From Acidobacteriota bacterium (GTDB taxonomy: Bacteria > Acidobacteriota > Vicinamibacteria > Vicinamibacterales > SCN-69-37): DNA of 11,983 nt. A program made the translations under genes and the position numbers. Of this stretch, positions 6,097 through 11,983 are shown one piece after another. The stretch is taken from the NCBI GenBank assembly GCA_024653875.1, contig JANLHE010000434.1, positions 1 to 11,983 of the forward strand, given 5' to 3'. The notes beneath the pieces are model-generated. The model did not search any database. It saw only the letters and a program-made list of their open reading frames with translations, and was not told where the DNA came from. Within the stretch, counting starts at the first letter, position 1; each line of letters opens with the position of its first letter.

Positions 6097-7326
6097 TCAG
6101 GCGGACGGATACCGCCGTGTGACGTAGTCGTCCACCAGGGCCTGGAAGGCCGCCGCCAGCTCGTCGTAGTTGCCGCGCAGCGTGGTGGCGTGCGCGCCGT
6201 CGATATACACGGGGCAGTTCGGCGATTCCCCGGTGCCGGGCAGCGAGATGCCGATGCTGGCCGCCTTCGATTCGCCGGGGCCGTTGACCACGCAGCCCAT
6301 CACGGCCACCGTCATCGTCTCCACGCCGGGGTGCCGCGTCTTCCACACCGGCATCATCTCGCGCACGTAGCCCTGAATCCGTTCGGCCAGCTCCTGGAAC
6401 GTCGACGAGGTCGTGCGGCCGCAGCCGGGGCAGGCGGTGATGGCGGGGGAGAACGATCGCAACCCAAGCGCCTGCAGGATTTCACACGCCGCGTACACTT
6501 CCTCGCGGCGGTCGCCGCCAGGCTTGGGCGTGAGCGATACCCGAATCGTGTCGCCGATGCCTTCGTGCAGCAGCACGCCGAGCGCGGCCGCCGACCAGGC
6601 AATCCCCTTGGTCCCCATGCCGGCCTCGGTCAGGCCCAGGTGCAGCGGCTGATGGGTCTTGCGCGCCAGATCGCGATACACGCTGATCAGATCGAGCGGG
6701 CGCGAGACCTTGCACGAGATGATGATCTGGTCCGTGCGCAGGCCGCAGTCGAGCGCCAGGTTGGTGGATTGCAGGGCCGACTCCACCATGCACTCGTTGA
6801 CGATCTCCTCCGACGACTTGCCCAGGTTCCTGTCGGTGTTCTCCTGCATCCGGGCCATCACCAGTTCCTGGTTCAGCGATCCGCCGTTGACGCCGATGCG
6901 CACGGGCTTCTGGTGTTCCACGGCCACCTGGCAAATCGTGGAAAACTGCTCGTCGCGGCGGCGGCCGGTGCCGACGTTGCCGGGGTTGATGCGGTACTTG
7001 TCGAGCGCGGCCGCGGCGGCAGGATGCCGCGTGAGCAACTGATGCCCGTTGTAGTGGAAGTCTCCGATGAGCGGCGCCGTGCACCCCGCGTCGAGCATCC
7101 GCTGTTTGATCTCTGGCACGGCGGCCGCCGCCTCCGGCGTGTTGACGGTGATCCGCACCATCTCCGACCCGGCCTCGGCCAGCTCCACGCACTGCCGCGC
7201 CGTCCCTGCCGCGTCCGTGGTATCGGTCATCGTCATGCTCTGGACGACGACCGGGGCGCCGCCGCCGACTTGGACCGAGCCGACGCGCACGCCAAACGTC
7301 TTGTGAAGCCGGACGGGAACCGCCAT
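6097..7326 (-). CDS. ispG: 4-hydroxy-3-methylbut-2-en-1-yl diphosphate synthase (flavodoxin/ferredoxin-type), IspG/GcpE
   Basis: IspG is the penultimate enzyme of the MEP isoprenoid pathway. It reductively opens 2-C-methyl-D-erythritol 2,4-cyclodiphosphate to HMBPP with a [4Fe-4S] cluster, in the cytosol. The protein is 409 residues. Its N-terminal TIM-barrel part starts with the VRLHKTFGVRVGSVQVGG and VQSMTMTDT blocks, followed by RITVNTPEA and GDFHYNGH. The C-terminal cluster domain has ACPGCGR (Cys299, Cys302), then MGCVVNGPGE (Cys345, Glu352), matching the three Cys and one Glu ligands of E. coli IspG. The spacing between the second and third Cys is about 11 residues longer than in E. coli, as in the longer bacterial variants. 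The ATG at 7326 has only an AGGGGG one base away, while a TATGAT hexamer lies 8 bases upstream, so the mRNA may be nearly leaderless. No other MEP gene is visible nearby. Confidence 0.97.
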   Translation of the reverse strand: MAVPVRLHKTFGVRVGSVQVGGGAPVVVQSMTMTDTTDAAGTARQCVELAEAGSEMVRITVNTPEAAAAVPEIKQRMLDAGCTAPLIGDFHYNGHQLLTRHPAAAAALDKYRINPGNVGTGRRRDEQFSTICQVAVEHQKPVRIGVNGGSLNQELVMARMQENTDRNLGKSSEEIVNECMVESALQSTNLALDCGLRTDQIIISCKVSRPLDLISVYRDLARKTHQPLHLGLTEAGMGTKGIAWSAAALGVLLHEGIGDTIRVSLTPKPGGDRREEVYAACEILQALGLRSFSPAITACPGCGRTTSSTFQELAERIQGYVREMMPVWKTRHPGVETMTVAVMGCVVNGPGESKAASIGISLPGTGESPNCPVYIDGAHATTLRGNYDELAAAFQALVDDYVTRRYPSA

Positions 7327-7436
7327 ACCCCCTGATCATACCGGAGGCCAGCCACGGGTCTCCGGAGTCACAATGAACATGCGACGATGGGTACGCAGGG
7401 CGTGGCTTGAGCCGCGCCGGTGTCTGAGGAGATCTG
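7327..7436. promoter_or_regulatory. Divergent promoter region between ispG and the 7440 gene
   Basis: This is the longest gene-free stretch in the window and must hold start signals for both divergent units. On the - strand TATGAT (7340-7335) is a good -10 candidate for ispG. In the middle, CCGGAG (7341-7346) is repeated in inverted form as CTCCGG (7360-7365, 13-base spacer) and again directly at 7362-7367; this could be an operator half-site pair. On the + strand GAGGAG (7426-7431) is the Shine-Dalgarno of the rightward gene. I see no clear -35 boxes and no sigma-54 -24/-12 pair. Confidence 0.45.
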
Positions 7437-7439
7437 GTG

Positions 7440-8309
7440 ATGCGCCGACTACGAATGACTCTGTTGGGACTGTTGACCGTGGGGGTGCTGGTGGCGGCGG
7501 CGGGAACCGCCTGGGCCCAGGCGGCCGTGACCGCCGCGGACGTGGAGCGCCTGGACGCCGTCACGGCCGCGATCGAGAAACAGGCCGCGGCCCTCAAGGC
7601 GTCCGACCCGACCCTGGCGGCTGACGTGGAGAAATCCCTGACCGGCTTGAAGGAAGAAGTTATCTTCATGCGGGTGATGGTCCGCCGCGGGGGCACGGTG
7701 TCGCGCGCGGACTATAACGGCGTGCGCGATCGGCTCGAGACCCTGCGCGTGAAGAGCCGTGGCCAGAAGGTCAGCGCGCAGCCCTTCCTGGACGATCCCG
7801 CGCCGAGCGGCCGCGTGTGGGTGGTGCCGGTCGGCACCGAGATCGATGTGCGTCTGCAGACCGCGCTCAACTCGGCCACCGCGAAGGTCGAACAGCGCTT
7901 CGAGGCCACGAGCCTCGTGGATCTCAAGCTGGGCGGGGACGTGGTCATCGCGGCCGGCACCGTGGTCCGCGGGTTCGTCGGGTCGGTGCGACCCGCGGGG
8001 CGCGTGGAGCGCCGCGGCAGCCTGACCTTGTCGTTTGACGAAATCCTGCTGCGTGAGGGCCCGGCGCGGTTGCGCGCCTCGGTCACGCAGGCGCTGGACG
8101 GGAAGATGGGCGATGACATGAGCCGGATCGGCACCGGTGCGGTGGTGGGCGCGATTCTGGGCGGCCTGCTGGGCGGCGGCAAGGGGTTGCTGGTGGGCGT
8201 GCTGGTGGGCGCCGGCGGGACCATTGCCGCCACCGACGGCACGGACGTGGACCTGCCCGCGGGGACGATTCTTCGCGTGCGGATCGATTCGCCGCTCGAG
8301 ATTCGATAA
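7440..8309 (+). CDS. Secreted hypothetical protein with glycine zipper and VirB10-like beta region
   Basis: The product has 289 residues and matches no named family that I can identify firmly. It begins with a signal peptide (RRLRM basic start, LLGLLTVGVLV core, cleavage probably after AWA at about residue 26). An alpha-helical stretch follows to about residue 95. The central beta-rich region contains VPVGTEIDVRLQTALNS and, after about 25 residues, VIAAGTVVRGFVGSV. This pattern of P-x-G-T followed by A-G-T-x-x-x-G recalls the C-terminal barrel of VirB10/TrbI-like proteins (remote resemblance, inference). Near the end, GTGAVVGAILGGLLGGGKG and the following Gly/Val segment form a glycine zipper (about bases 8131-8230), and a short LPAGTILRVRIDSPLEIR closes the chain. 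ATG 7440 follows GAGGAG by 8 bases; GTG at 7437 is an alternative. A cell-envelope location is likely. The next gene starts 12 bases downstream. Confidence 0.78.
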   Translation: MRRLRMTLLGLLTVGVLVAAAGTAWAQAAVTAADVERLDAVTAAIEKQAAALKASDPTLAADVEKSLTGLKEEVIFMRVMVRRGGTVSRADYNGVRDRLETLRVKSRGQKVSAQPFLDDPAPSGRVWVVPVGTEIDVRLQTALNSATAKVEQRFEATSLVDLKLGGDVVIAAGTVVRGFVGSVRPAGRVERRGSLTLSFDEILLREGPARLRASVTQALDGKMGDDMSRIGTGAVVGAILGGLLGGGKGLLVGVLVGAGGTIAATDGTDVDLPAGTILRVRIDSPLEIR

Positions 8310-8321
8310 GCTCTCACTCGC

Positions 8322-8840
8322 ATGACATCAGACATCACACACGACGAACGGATTGCGGTCACGGTGGCGGCCTTCGAAGCGGCCATGGGCCGGTTCCTGG
8401 CGCGGGTCGAGCACACGCCGGAGGCGGTGGCCGAAACGGCGCGGCCCGACGGTGCGTGGAACGTGGCCGGCATCGCGTGGCACGTGGCCGTGACCAACGA
8501 GGGGTTTGCCGGTCTCGTGGATGGGTCCGTGCCGCTGGCCAAGGCGCCGGAGCCGGACTTCGAGGAGACGCCGTTCCCGGAGATCACGGCGCTGGTGCCT
8601 GACCAATTGGAAGCCCCGGAAAAATTTCATCCGCCCGCCGGCATCACCAAAGCCGAGGCGCTGGCGCGCGGGCGCGCCTCGCAGGAGCGCCTGGTGCGGG
8701 CGCTGCGCGCGCTGCCCGAGTCCCGGGGCTTGTGGACCGTGAAGTCGATCCTGGGCCAAATCAGCCTGTACCAGGTGGGTGACTGGGCCGTCGCGCACGT
8801 GACGCGGCACAACGCGCAGGCCAAGCGCGTCGCCGGCTGA
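8322..8840 (+). CDS. DinB-superfamily (DinB_2-like) putative metalloprotein
   Basis: A 172-residue protein predicted to form the four-helix DinB fold. The landmarks are WNVAGIAWHVA (46-56, His54), which fits the first metal ligand, and AHVTRHNAQAKRV near the C-terminus with an HxxxH pair (His159, His163). Together they could bind a divalent metal, as in YfiT and related thiol transferases or isomerases. It is clearly more distant from BstA than the protein at 2285: it lacks the PYREGGW and EDNPTIKPY blocks and has its own central region with EDFEET- and FHPPAGITKAEA-like sequence. The start has no good Shine-Dalgarno and lies 12 bases after the stop of the glycine-zipper gene, suggesting translational coupling. 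The M19 dipeptidase starts 38 bases after it. The reaction is unknown; thiol-dependent chemistry is one possibility. Confidence 0.8.
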   Translation: MTSDITHDERIAVTVAAFEAAMGRFLARVEHTPEAVAETARPDGAWNVAGIAWHVAVTNEGFAGLVDGSVPLAKAPEPDFEETPFPEITALVPDQLEAPEKFHPPAGITKAEALARGRASQERLVRALRALPESRGLWTVKSILGQISLYQVGDWAVAHVTRHNAQAKRVAG

Positions 8841-8845
8841 CGAAG

Positions 8846-8872
8846 TACAATCCTCCCACCTCGGAGGGAGGG
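8846..8872 (+). promoter_or_regulatory. Leader of the M19 dipeptidase gene: -10-like hexamer and Shine-Dalgarno with complementary arm
   Basis: TACAAT (8846-8851, five of six to the -10 consensus) is followed immediately by CCTCC (8852-8856), a 6-base loop and GGAGG (8863-8867), continuing as GAGGG to 8872. The GGAGGGAGGG block is the ribosome-binding region, ending 6 bases before the ATG at 8879. CCTCC and GGAGG can pair in RNA that begins upstream, while RNA started 6-8 bases past TACAAT would lack the first arm. The layout parallels that in front of the S9 peptidase. No clear -35 is seen. Confidence 0.4.
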
Positions 8873-8878
8873 TTGCTT

Positions 8879-10339
8879 ATGTCTTCACGCACGTTGCTTA
8901 CCGGCGCGCTCGCCGCGCTCGGGATCGCCATCATCATCACGTCCATCGCACCGCTGGCCGCGCAGACGACCGCCGCCGATCAGGCCCTGATCACGAAGGC
9001 CCGCGGCATTCACGAGCGGGTCATCACCGCCGATACCCACGACGACATCAACCCGAACAACTTCCGCGTCGAGTGCAACTACACGATGCGCCTGACCACG
9101 CAGGTCAACCTGCCCAAGATGAAAGAGGGCGGGCTGGACGTGTCGTTCATGATTGCCTACGTCGGGCAGGGTGCCTTGACGGAAGAGGGGTACGCCAATG
9201 CGTATCGCCAAGTCATCGAGAAGATGGACGCCGTGCATCGGCTCACCAAGGAGATTGCGCCGAACGAGATCGAACTGGCGCTGACGCCGGCCGACGTTGT
9301 CCGCATCGCGAAGAGCGGCAAGAAGGTGGCCGTCATCGGGATCGAAAACGGCTACGGGCTGGGGATGGACCTTGAGCGCGTGAAGGAGTTCTGGACGCGC
9401 GGCGGCCGGTACATGTCCCTGTCGCACAACGGGAACAGCCAGCTCTCGGACTCCAACAGCACCGAGGCGGCCAACGGCGGCATTCACGGCGGCCTGAGTC
9501 CATTGGGCAAGCAGGTCATCGCCGAGATGAACAAGTGGGGCATCATGGTGGACCTCTCCCACCCGTCGAAGCAGGCGAACCTGCAGGCCATCGCGCTCTC
9601 GAAGGCGCCGGTCATTGCGTCGCACTCGGCGGCGCGCGCGCTGGCGAACCACACCCGTAATCTCGACGACGAGACCCTGCTCGCGCTCAAGAAGAACGGC
9701 GGCGTGGTGCAGACCGTGGCGTTTGCCAGCTACGTGAAGGTGGACGACCTGATGGCGGCGCGGCAGAAAGAGACGGCCGCGCTCAACGCCGAGTTCGGAA
9801 TCGTGGCGCCCGCGCGCGGCGGTGGCGGCGGACGCGCGGGTGGCGCGGCGGCCGGCGGGGCGGGACGCGGCCAGGGCGCGGCGCCCTCCGGGCCGCCGCC
9901 GTGTTCGCTGGAAGCGGCCGACACAGGGACGGCGCCGCAGGCGGCGCCGCGCGGCGGCGGCGCGGGTGGCCGCGGCGGCAATCAGGCCGCGCTGGCGGCG
10001 CTGACGCCGGAGAAGCGCGCGGACTACGACAAGCGGCTCCAGGCGATTCAGACGAAGTACCCGGTGCCGGCGCGCGCGACCGTGGCGGACTTCGTCAACC
10101 ACATCGACTACATCGTGAAGCTCATCGGCATCGATCACGTGGGCATCTCGTCGGACTTCGACGGGGGCGGCGGCGTGACGGGCTGGAACAGCGCGGCGGA
10201 GACGTTCAACGTCACGCTTGAGCTGGTCAAGCGCGGCTACACCGAGGAGCAGATTGCGAAGCTGTGGAGCGGCAACCTGTTACGGGTGTGGGCCGAGGTG
10301 GAGAAGGTCGCGCAGCAGATTCAGGCAGCCGGTAAGTAA
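8879..10339 (+). CDS. Secreted M19-family (membrane dipeptidase-type) metallopeptidase
   Basis: A 486-residue exported zinc dipeptidase of the renal-dipeptidase family, which hydrolyses dipeptides. A signal peptide covers residues 1 to about 28 (cleavage after PLAA). The family's binuclear zinc ligands appear in order: His54 and Asp56 in DTHDD, bridging Glu156 in IGIENGYG, His228 in DLSHPS, His249 in ASHSAARAL, and the late Asp426 in SSDFDGGG. RALANHTRNLDDE is the usual M19 segment after the second His. A roughly 63-residue Gly/Ala/Arg/Pro-rich insertion (about 310-372) interrupts the barrel before the final Asp. Only two cysteines are present, Cys66 and Cys342, the latter inside this insertion. 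ATG 8879 is chosen over TTG 8873 because of the GGAGGGAGGG spacing. The gene follows a DinB-fold gene and ends facing the sigma-54 activator gene. With the S9 peptidase it suggests extracytoplasmic peptide breakdown. Confidence 0.94.
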   Translation: MSSRTLLTGALAALGIAIIITSIAPLAAQTTAADQALITKARGIHERVITADTHDDINPNNFRVECNYTMRLTTQVNLPKMKEGGLDVSFMIAYVGQGALTEEGYANAYRQVIEKMDAVHRLTKEIAPNEIELALTPADVVRIAKSGKKVAVIGIENGYGLGMDLERVKEFWTRGGRYMSLSHNGNSQLSDSNSTEAANGGIHGGLSPLGKQVIAEMNKWGIMVDLSHPSKQANLQAIALSKAPVIASHSAARALANHTRNLDDETLLALKKNGGVVQTVAFASYVKVDDLMAARQKETAALNAEFGIVAPARGGGGGRAGGAAAGGAGRGQGAAPSGPPPCSLEAADTGTAPQAAPRGGGAGGRGGNQAALAALTPEKRADYDKRLQAIQTKYPVPARATVADFVNHIDYIVKLIGIDHVGISSDFDGGGGVTGWNSAAETFNVTLELVKRGYTEEQIAKLWSGNLLRVWAEVEKVAQQIQAAGK

Positions 10340-10354
10340 CGGTCGGCGTCTTCA

Positions 10355-10382
10355 GCGGCGCGGGGCAACGGTCCCGCGCCGC
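10355..10382. terminator. GC-rich hairpin between convergent M19 and sigma-54 activator genes
   Basis: A perfect 10-bp stem, GCGGCGCGGG (10355-10364) with its complement (10373-10382), encloses the 8-base loop GCAACGGT. It lies 15 bases after the dipeptidase stop and directly abuts the stop codon of the converging activator gene (10383-10385). There is no clear T tract on either strand, so it may act as a poorly intrinsic or factor-assisted terminator, or as a 3'-end stabiliser. Confidence 0.55.
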
Positions 10383-11983
10383 CTATTCCAGTCCCAGTTT
10401 CTTCCGCTTCAGGAAGAGCCCTTTCCGGGAAATGCCCAGCAATCGCGCCGCATCCGACACGTGCCCGCGTGTTTGCGTCAACGCGCGTTCCAGGAAGGCC
10501 CGTTCCACATCGTCGAGCGCACGATCCAAAGGTTGATCCACCCGCACCGTGACCGTGGGCCCGGCCTCCCGTGGCGCCGCCGCGCCATGGCTGGAGGCCC
10601 AGCCTTGCGCGACGTCTGGTGACAGGTCGCGCGCCGAGACCGTTGCGCCATCCTCTGCCAGCGCGACCACCCGCCGAATTTCATTGGCGAGCTGCCGGAT
10701 GTTGCCCGGCCAGTCGTGGAGCAGGAGCGCGGCGATGAAGTCGTCGGCCACATTCAAGTTCTGCCGGCCCGATTCCTTGCACGCCTTGCGGACATACAGG
10801 GCGGCCAGCGCGGGAATTTCGTCTTTGCGGTCACGGAGCGGCGGCAGCGTCAACGTGGCCGTGTCCAGCCGGTAGAACAGATCACTCCTGAAACGCTGCG
10901 CGGCGACCAGCGTGCGCAGGTCGGCGTTCGTGGCGGCCACCACCCGCACGCGGGTCTGGACCGGCCGGCTTTCGCCGAGTGGGTGCACCTCGCCAGATTC
11001 GAGGAACCGGAGGAGCTTTGGCTGGAGCGAGATGTCAAGATCGCCGATCTCGTCCAGGAACAGCGTGCCGTGTTCCGCCGCGCGAACGACGCCACCAGAC
11101 GCCTCAATGGCGCCCGTGAACGCGCCGCGGCGGAAGCCGAACATCTGGCTCTCCACCAGGTCCTTCGACAGGGCAGAGACGTTGAAGGGCACGAAAGGAC
11201 CGCGCGCCCATTTGCTGTTCTCGTGAATCAGCCGCGCGACCACTTCCTTGCCTGTCCCGGTCTCTCCCGTGATGAGGATGGGCAGCTCCGTCGCGGCGAG
11301 GCGCATCGCGATCCGCAGGAACTCCTGCATGCGCGGCGACCAGAAGATCGCACCCGTGCTGCTGGGCAGAGACACCTGGGGCCACAGCAGCTCCTCGTCC
11401 TGCTGCTGAGGGCCGCCGGCCTGGTTGGCCGCGGACTTCGCGATGTCGACAAGGTTTCGCACCAGGGAGACATCTTCGAGCGAGTGGACGGCGCGGAGGC
11501 TGAGCACCACGCGTCGGCTGCTGTCGGTCAACACGATGCGGTGGGTGCCGTCAGTCCCGGTTTCCCAGTCCACAGGCGCGTGCGTATCATCGTCGCGGAG
11601 GTCATCGCTCGTGACGTCCAGGCGCGAACGAAGCGCGGTGGTGGCGATGATGGCGGCCAACCGCTGGGCCATGACGTCGATCGAGTGACCCGCGCCCAGC
11701 ATCGCGGAGACATCAGTCAGAATCAGGTTGGTGTCTTCGGTATCCGCATGTCGCCGCCGATCGACGCTGGCAGGCGACTGTCCCCGATCGACGAGCCGAT
11801 CGCGTTCGGACGTGACAATCCATTCCTGGAAGCGGTGGGAAATGGCCTGACAGGCGCGCAGTGCCCGATCAAAGTGCCTCGCGCCACGGTCCGCGTCGCC
11901 GCGCAGGACGAGGCAGGTGCCGGTGGCCGCCTCGACGGTGATCAGCGGATCGACAGCACCGCGCGGACACACGCGGAGGGCCT
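10383..11983 (-). CDS. Sigma-54-dependent transcriptional activator (AAA+ EBP with Fis-type HTH), N-terminus cut by window edge
   Basis: The reading frame is open to the right edge, so the N-terminus is missing; 532 residues are visible. In order they are: a TPR-like helical stretch (about 11850-11970, with an RGDADRGARHFDRAL unit), a poorly conserved region that could be a degenerate GAF-like sensor (about 11420-11740), the AAA+ domain, and a Fis-type helix-turn-helix (10386-10470, SDAARLLGISRKGLFLKRKK). The AAA+ domain has Walker A GETGTGKE (about 11243-11275), the sigma-54 contact loop GAFTGA (11109-11126), Walker B GTLFLDEIGD (about 11040-11070), and later the VVAATN and LFYRLD motifs. 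It therefore should remodel sigma-54 RNA polymerase using ATP at a distant enhancer. There is no receiver domain in the visible part. Its target genes are not evident: I see no TGGCAC-N5-TTGC promoter in the window. All catalytic motifs are intact. Confidence 0.95.
   Translation of the reverse strand, partial: ALRVCPRGAVDPLITVEAATGTCLVLRGDADRGARHFDRALRACQAISHRFQEWIVTSERDRLVDRGQSPASVDRRRHADTEDTNLILTDVSAMLGAGHSIDVMAQRLAAIIATTALRSRLDVTSDDLRDDDTHAPVDWETGTDGTHRIVLTDSSRRVVLSLRAVHSLEDVSLVRNLVDIAKSAANQAGGPQQQDEELLWPQVSLPSSTGAIFWSPRMQEFLRIAMRLAATELPILITGETGTGKEVVARLIHENSKWARGPFVPFNVSALSKDLVESQMFGFRRGAFTGAIEASGGVVRAAEHGTLFLDEIGDLDISLQPKLLRFLESGEVHPLGESRPVQTRVRVVAATNADLRTLVAAQRFRSDLFYRLDTATLTLPPLRDRKDEIPALAALYVRKACKESGRQNLNVADDFIAALLLHDWPGNIRQLANEIRRVVALAEDGATVSARDLSPDVAQGWASSHGAAAPREAGPTVTVRVDQPLDRALDDVERAFLERALTQTRGHVSDAARLLGISRKGLFLKRKKLGLE

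Noticed and set aside
6190..7335. 381-codon open frame on the + strand opposite ispG
   Set aside because: Low-complexity Arg/His/Ala translation with no recognisable domain, while the opposite strand encodes a complete IspG.
7373..7436. Possible extra start (ATGAACATG) in the ispG/7440 intergenic region
   Set aside because: The frame from 7373 runs through the 7440 gene in another phase, lacks a Shine-Dalgarno and gives a Gly/Arg-rich product with no features.
9806..10005. Gly/Ala-rich stretch as a possible frameshift or assembly error in the M19 gene
   Set aside because: The same frame continues on both sides, with zinc ligands before it and the SSDFDGGG motif after it. A comparable insert exists in the S9 enzyme, so it is better read as a genuine insertion.
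8885..10138. 417-codon open frame on the - strand opposite the M19 dipeptidase gene
   Set aside because: Arg/Val/His-rich shadow with no domain. It is a by-product of high GC at third positions.
1..11983. Search by eye for sigma-54 -24/-12 promoters, tRNAs, CRISPR repeats and transposon ends
   Set aside because: None was convincing. TGGC and TTGC pairs seen (for example near 2850) have the wrong spacing, and no repeated spacer-like units or terminal inverted repeats were found. This reading is not exhaustive.

Overview
The window is a GC-rich (about two thirds G+C by eye), gene-dense bacterial chromosome segment with no mobile elements, RNA genes or CRISPR arrays that I can see. Several traits point to Acidobacteriota, perhaps a Vicinamibacteria-like lineage: exported S9 and M19 hydrolases carrying Gly/Ala/Arg-rich loops, a YfiT/BstA-type DinB protein, MEP-pathway IspG, and a TPR-bearing sigma-54 activator. 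That placement is inference from protein style, not from a marker gene.

Region 1 (1-2815, + strand) is a tight three-gene run. It holds a protein of tandem RidA domains (5' end outside the window), a MATE-family efflux pump starting 4 bases after it, and a YfiT/BstA-like DinB-fold metalloprotein 13 bases further on behind a strong Shine-Dalgarno. The three families all fit removal of reactive or toxic small molecules: imine/enamine hydrolysis, efflux and thiol transfer. The run ends in a perfect palindrome that also closes the converging minus-strand run.

Region 2 (2832-7326, - strand) reads right to left. It holds ispG (isoprenoid MEP pathway), a large secreted S9 prolyl-oligopeptidase-family peptidase, and a 91-residue basic protein with a probable nucleic-acid-binding tail.

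Region 3 (7437-10339, + strand) diverges from ispG. It holds a secreted protein with a glycine zipper and a distantly VirB10-like beta region, a second DinB-fold protein, and a secreted M19 membrane-dipeptidase-family metallopeptidase. Region 4 (10383-11983, - strand) is a sigma-54-dependent transcriptional activator, cut by the window edge at its N-terminus. It converges on the dipeptidase gene across a 10-bp GC-rich hairpin.

No stretch over 300 bases lacks a gene; the longest gap is about 113 bases, between ispG and the 7440 gene. The points most worth checking are three. First, the RidA-MATE-BstA-like cluster is a candidate detoxification and export unit. Second, both exported hydrolases have a similar leader: a -10-like hexamer followed at once by an arm complementary to the Shine-Dalgarno. 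Third, the 7440 gene encodes an unrecognised secreted glycine-zipper protein.
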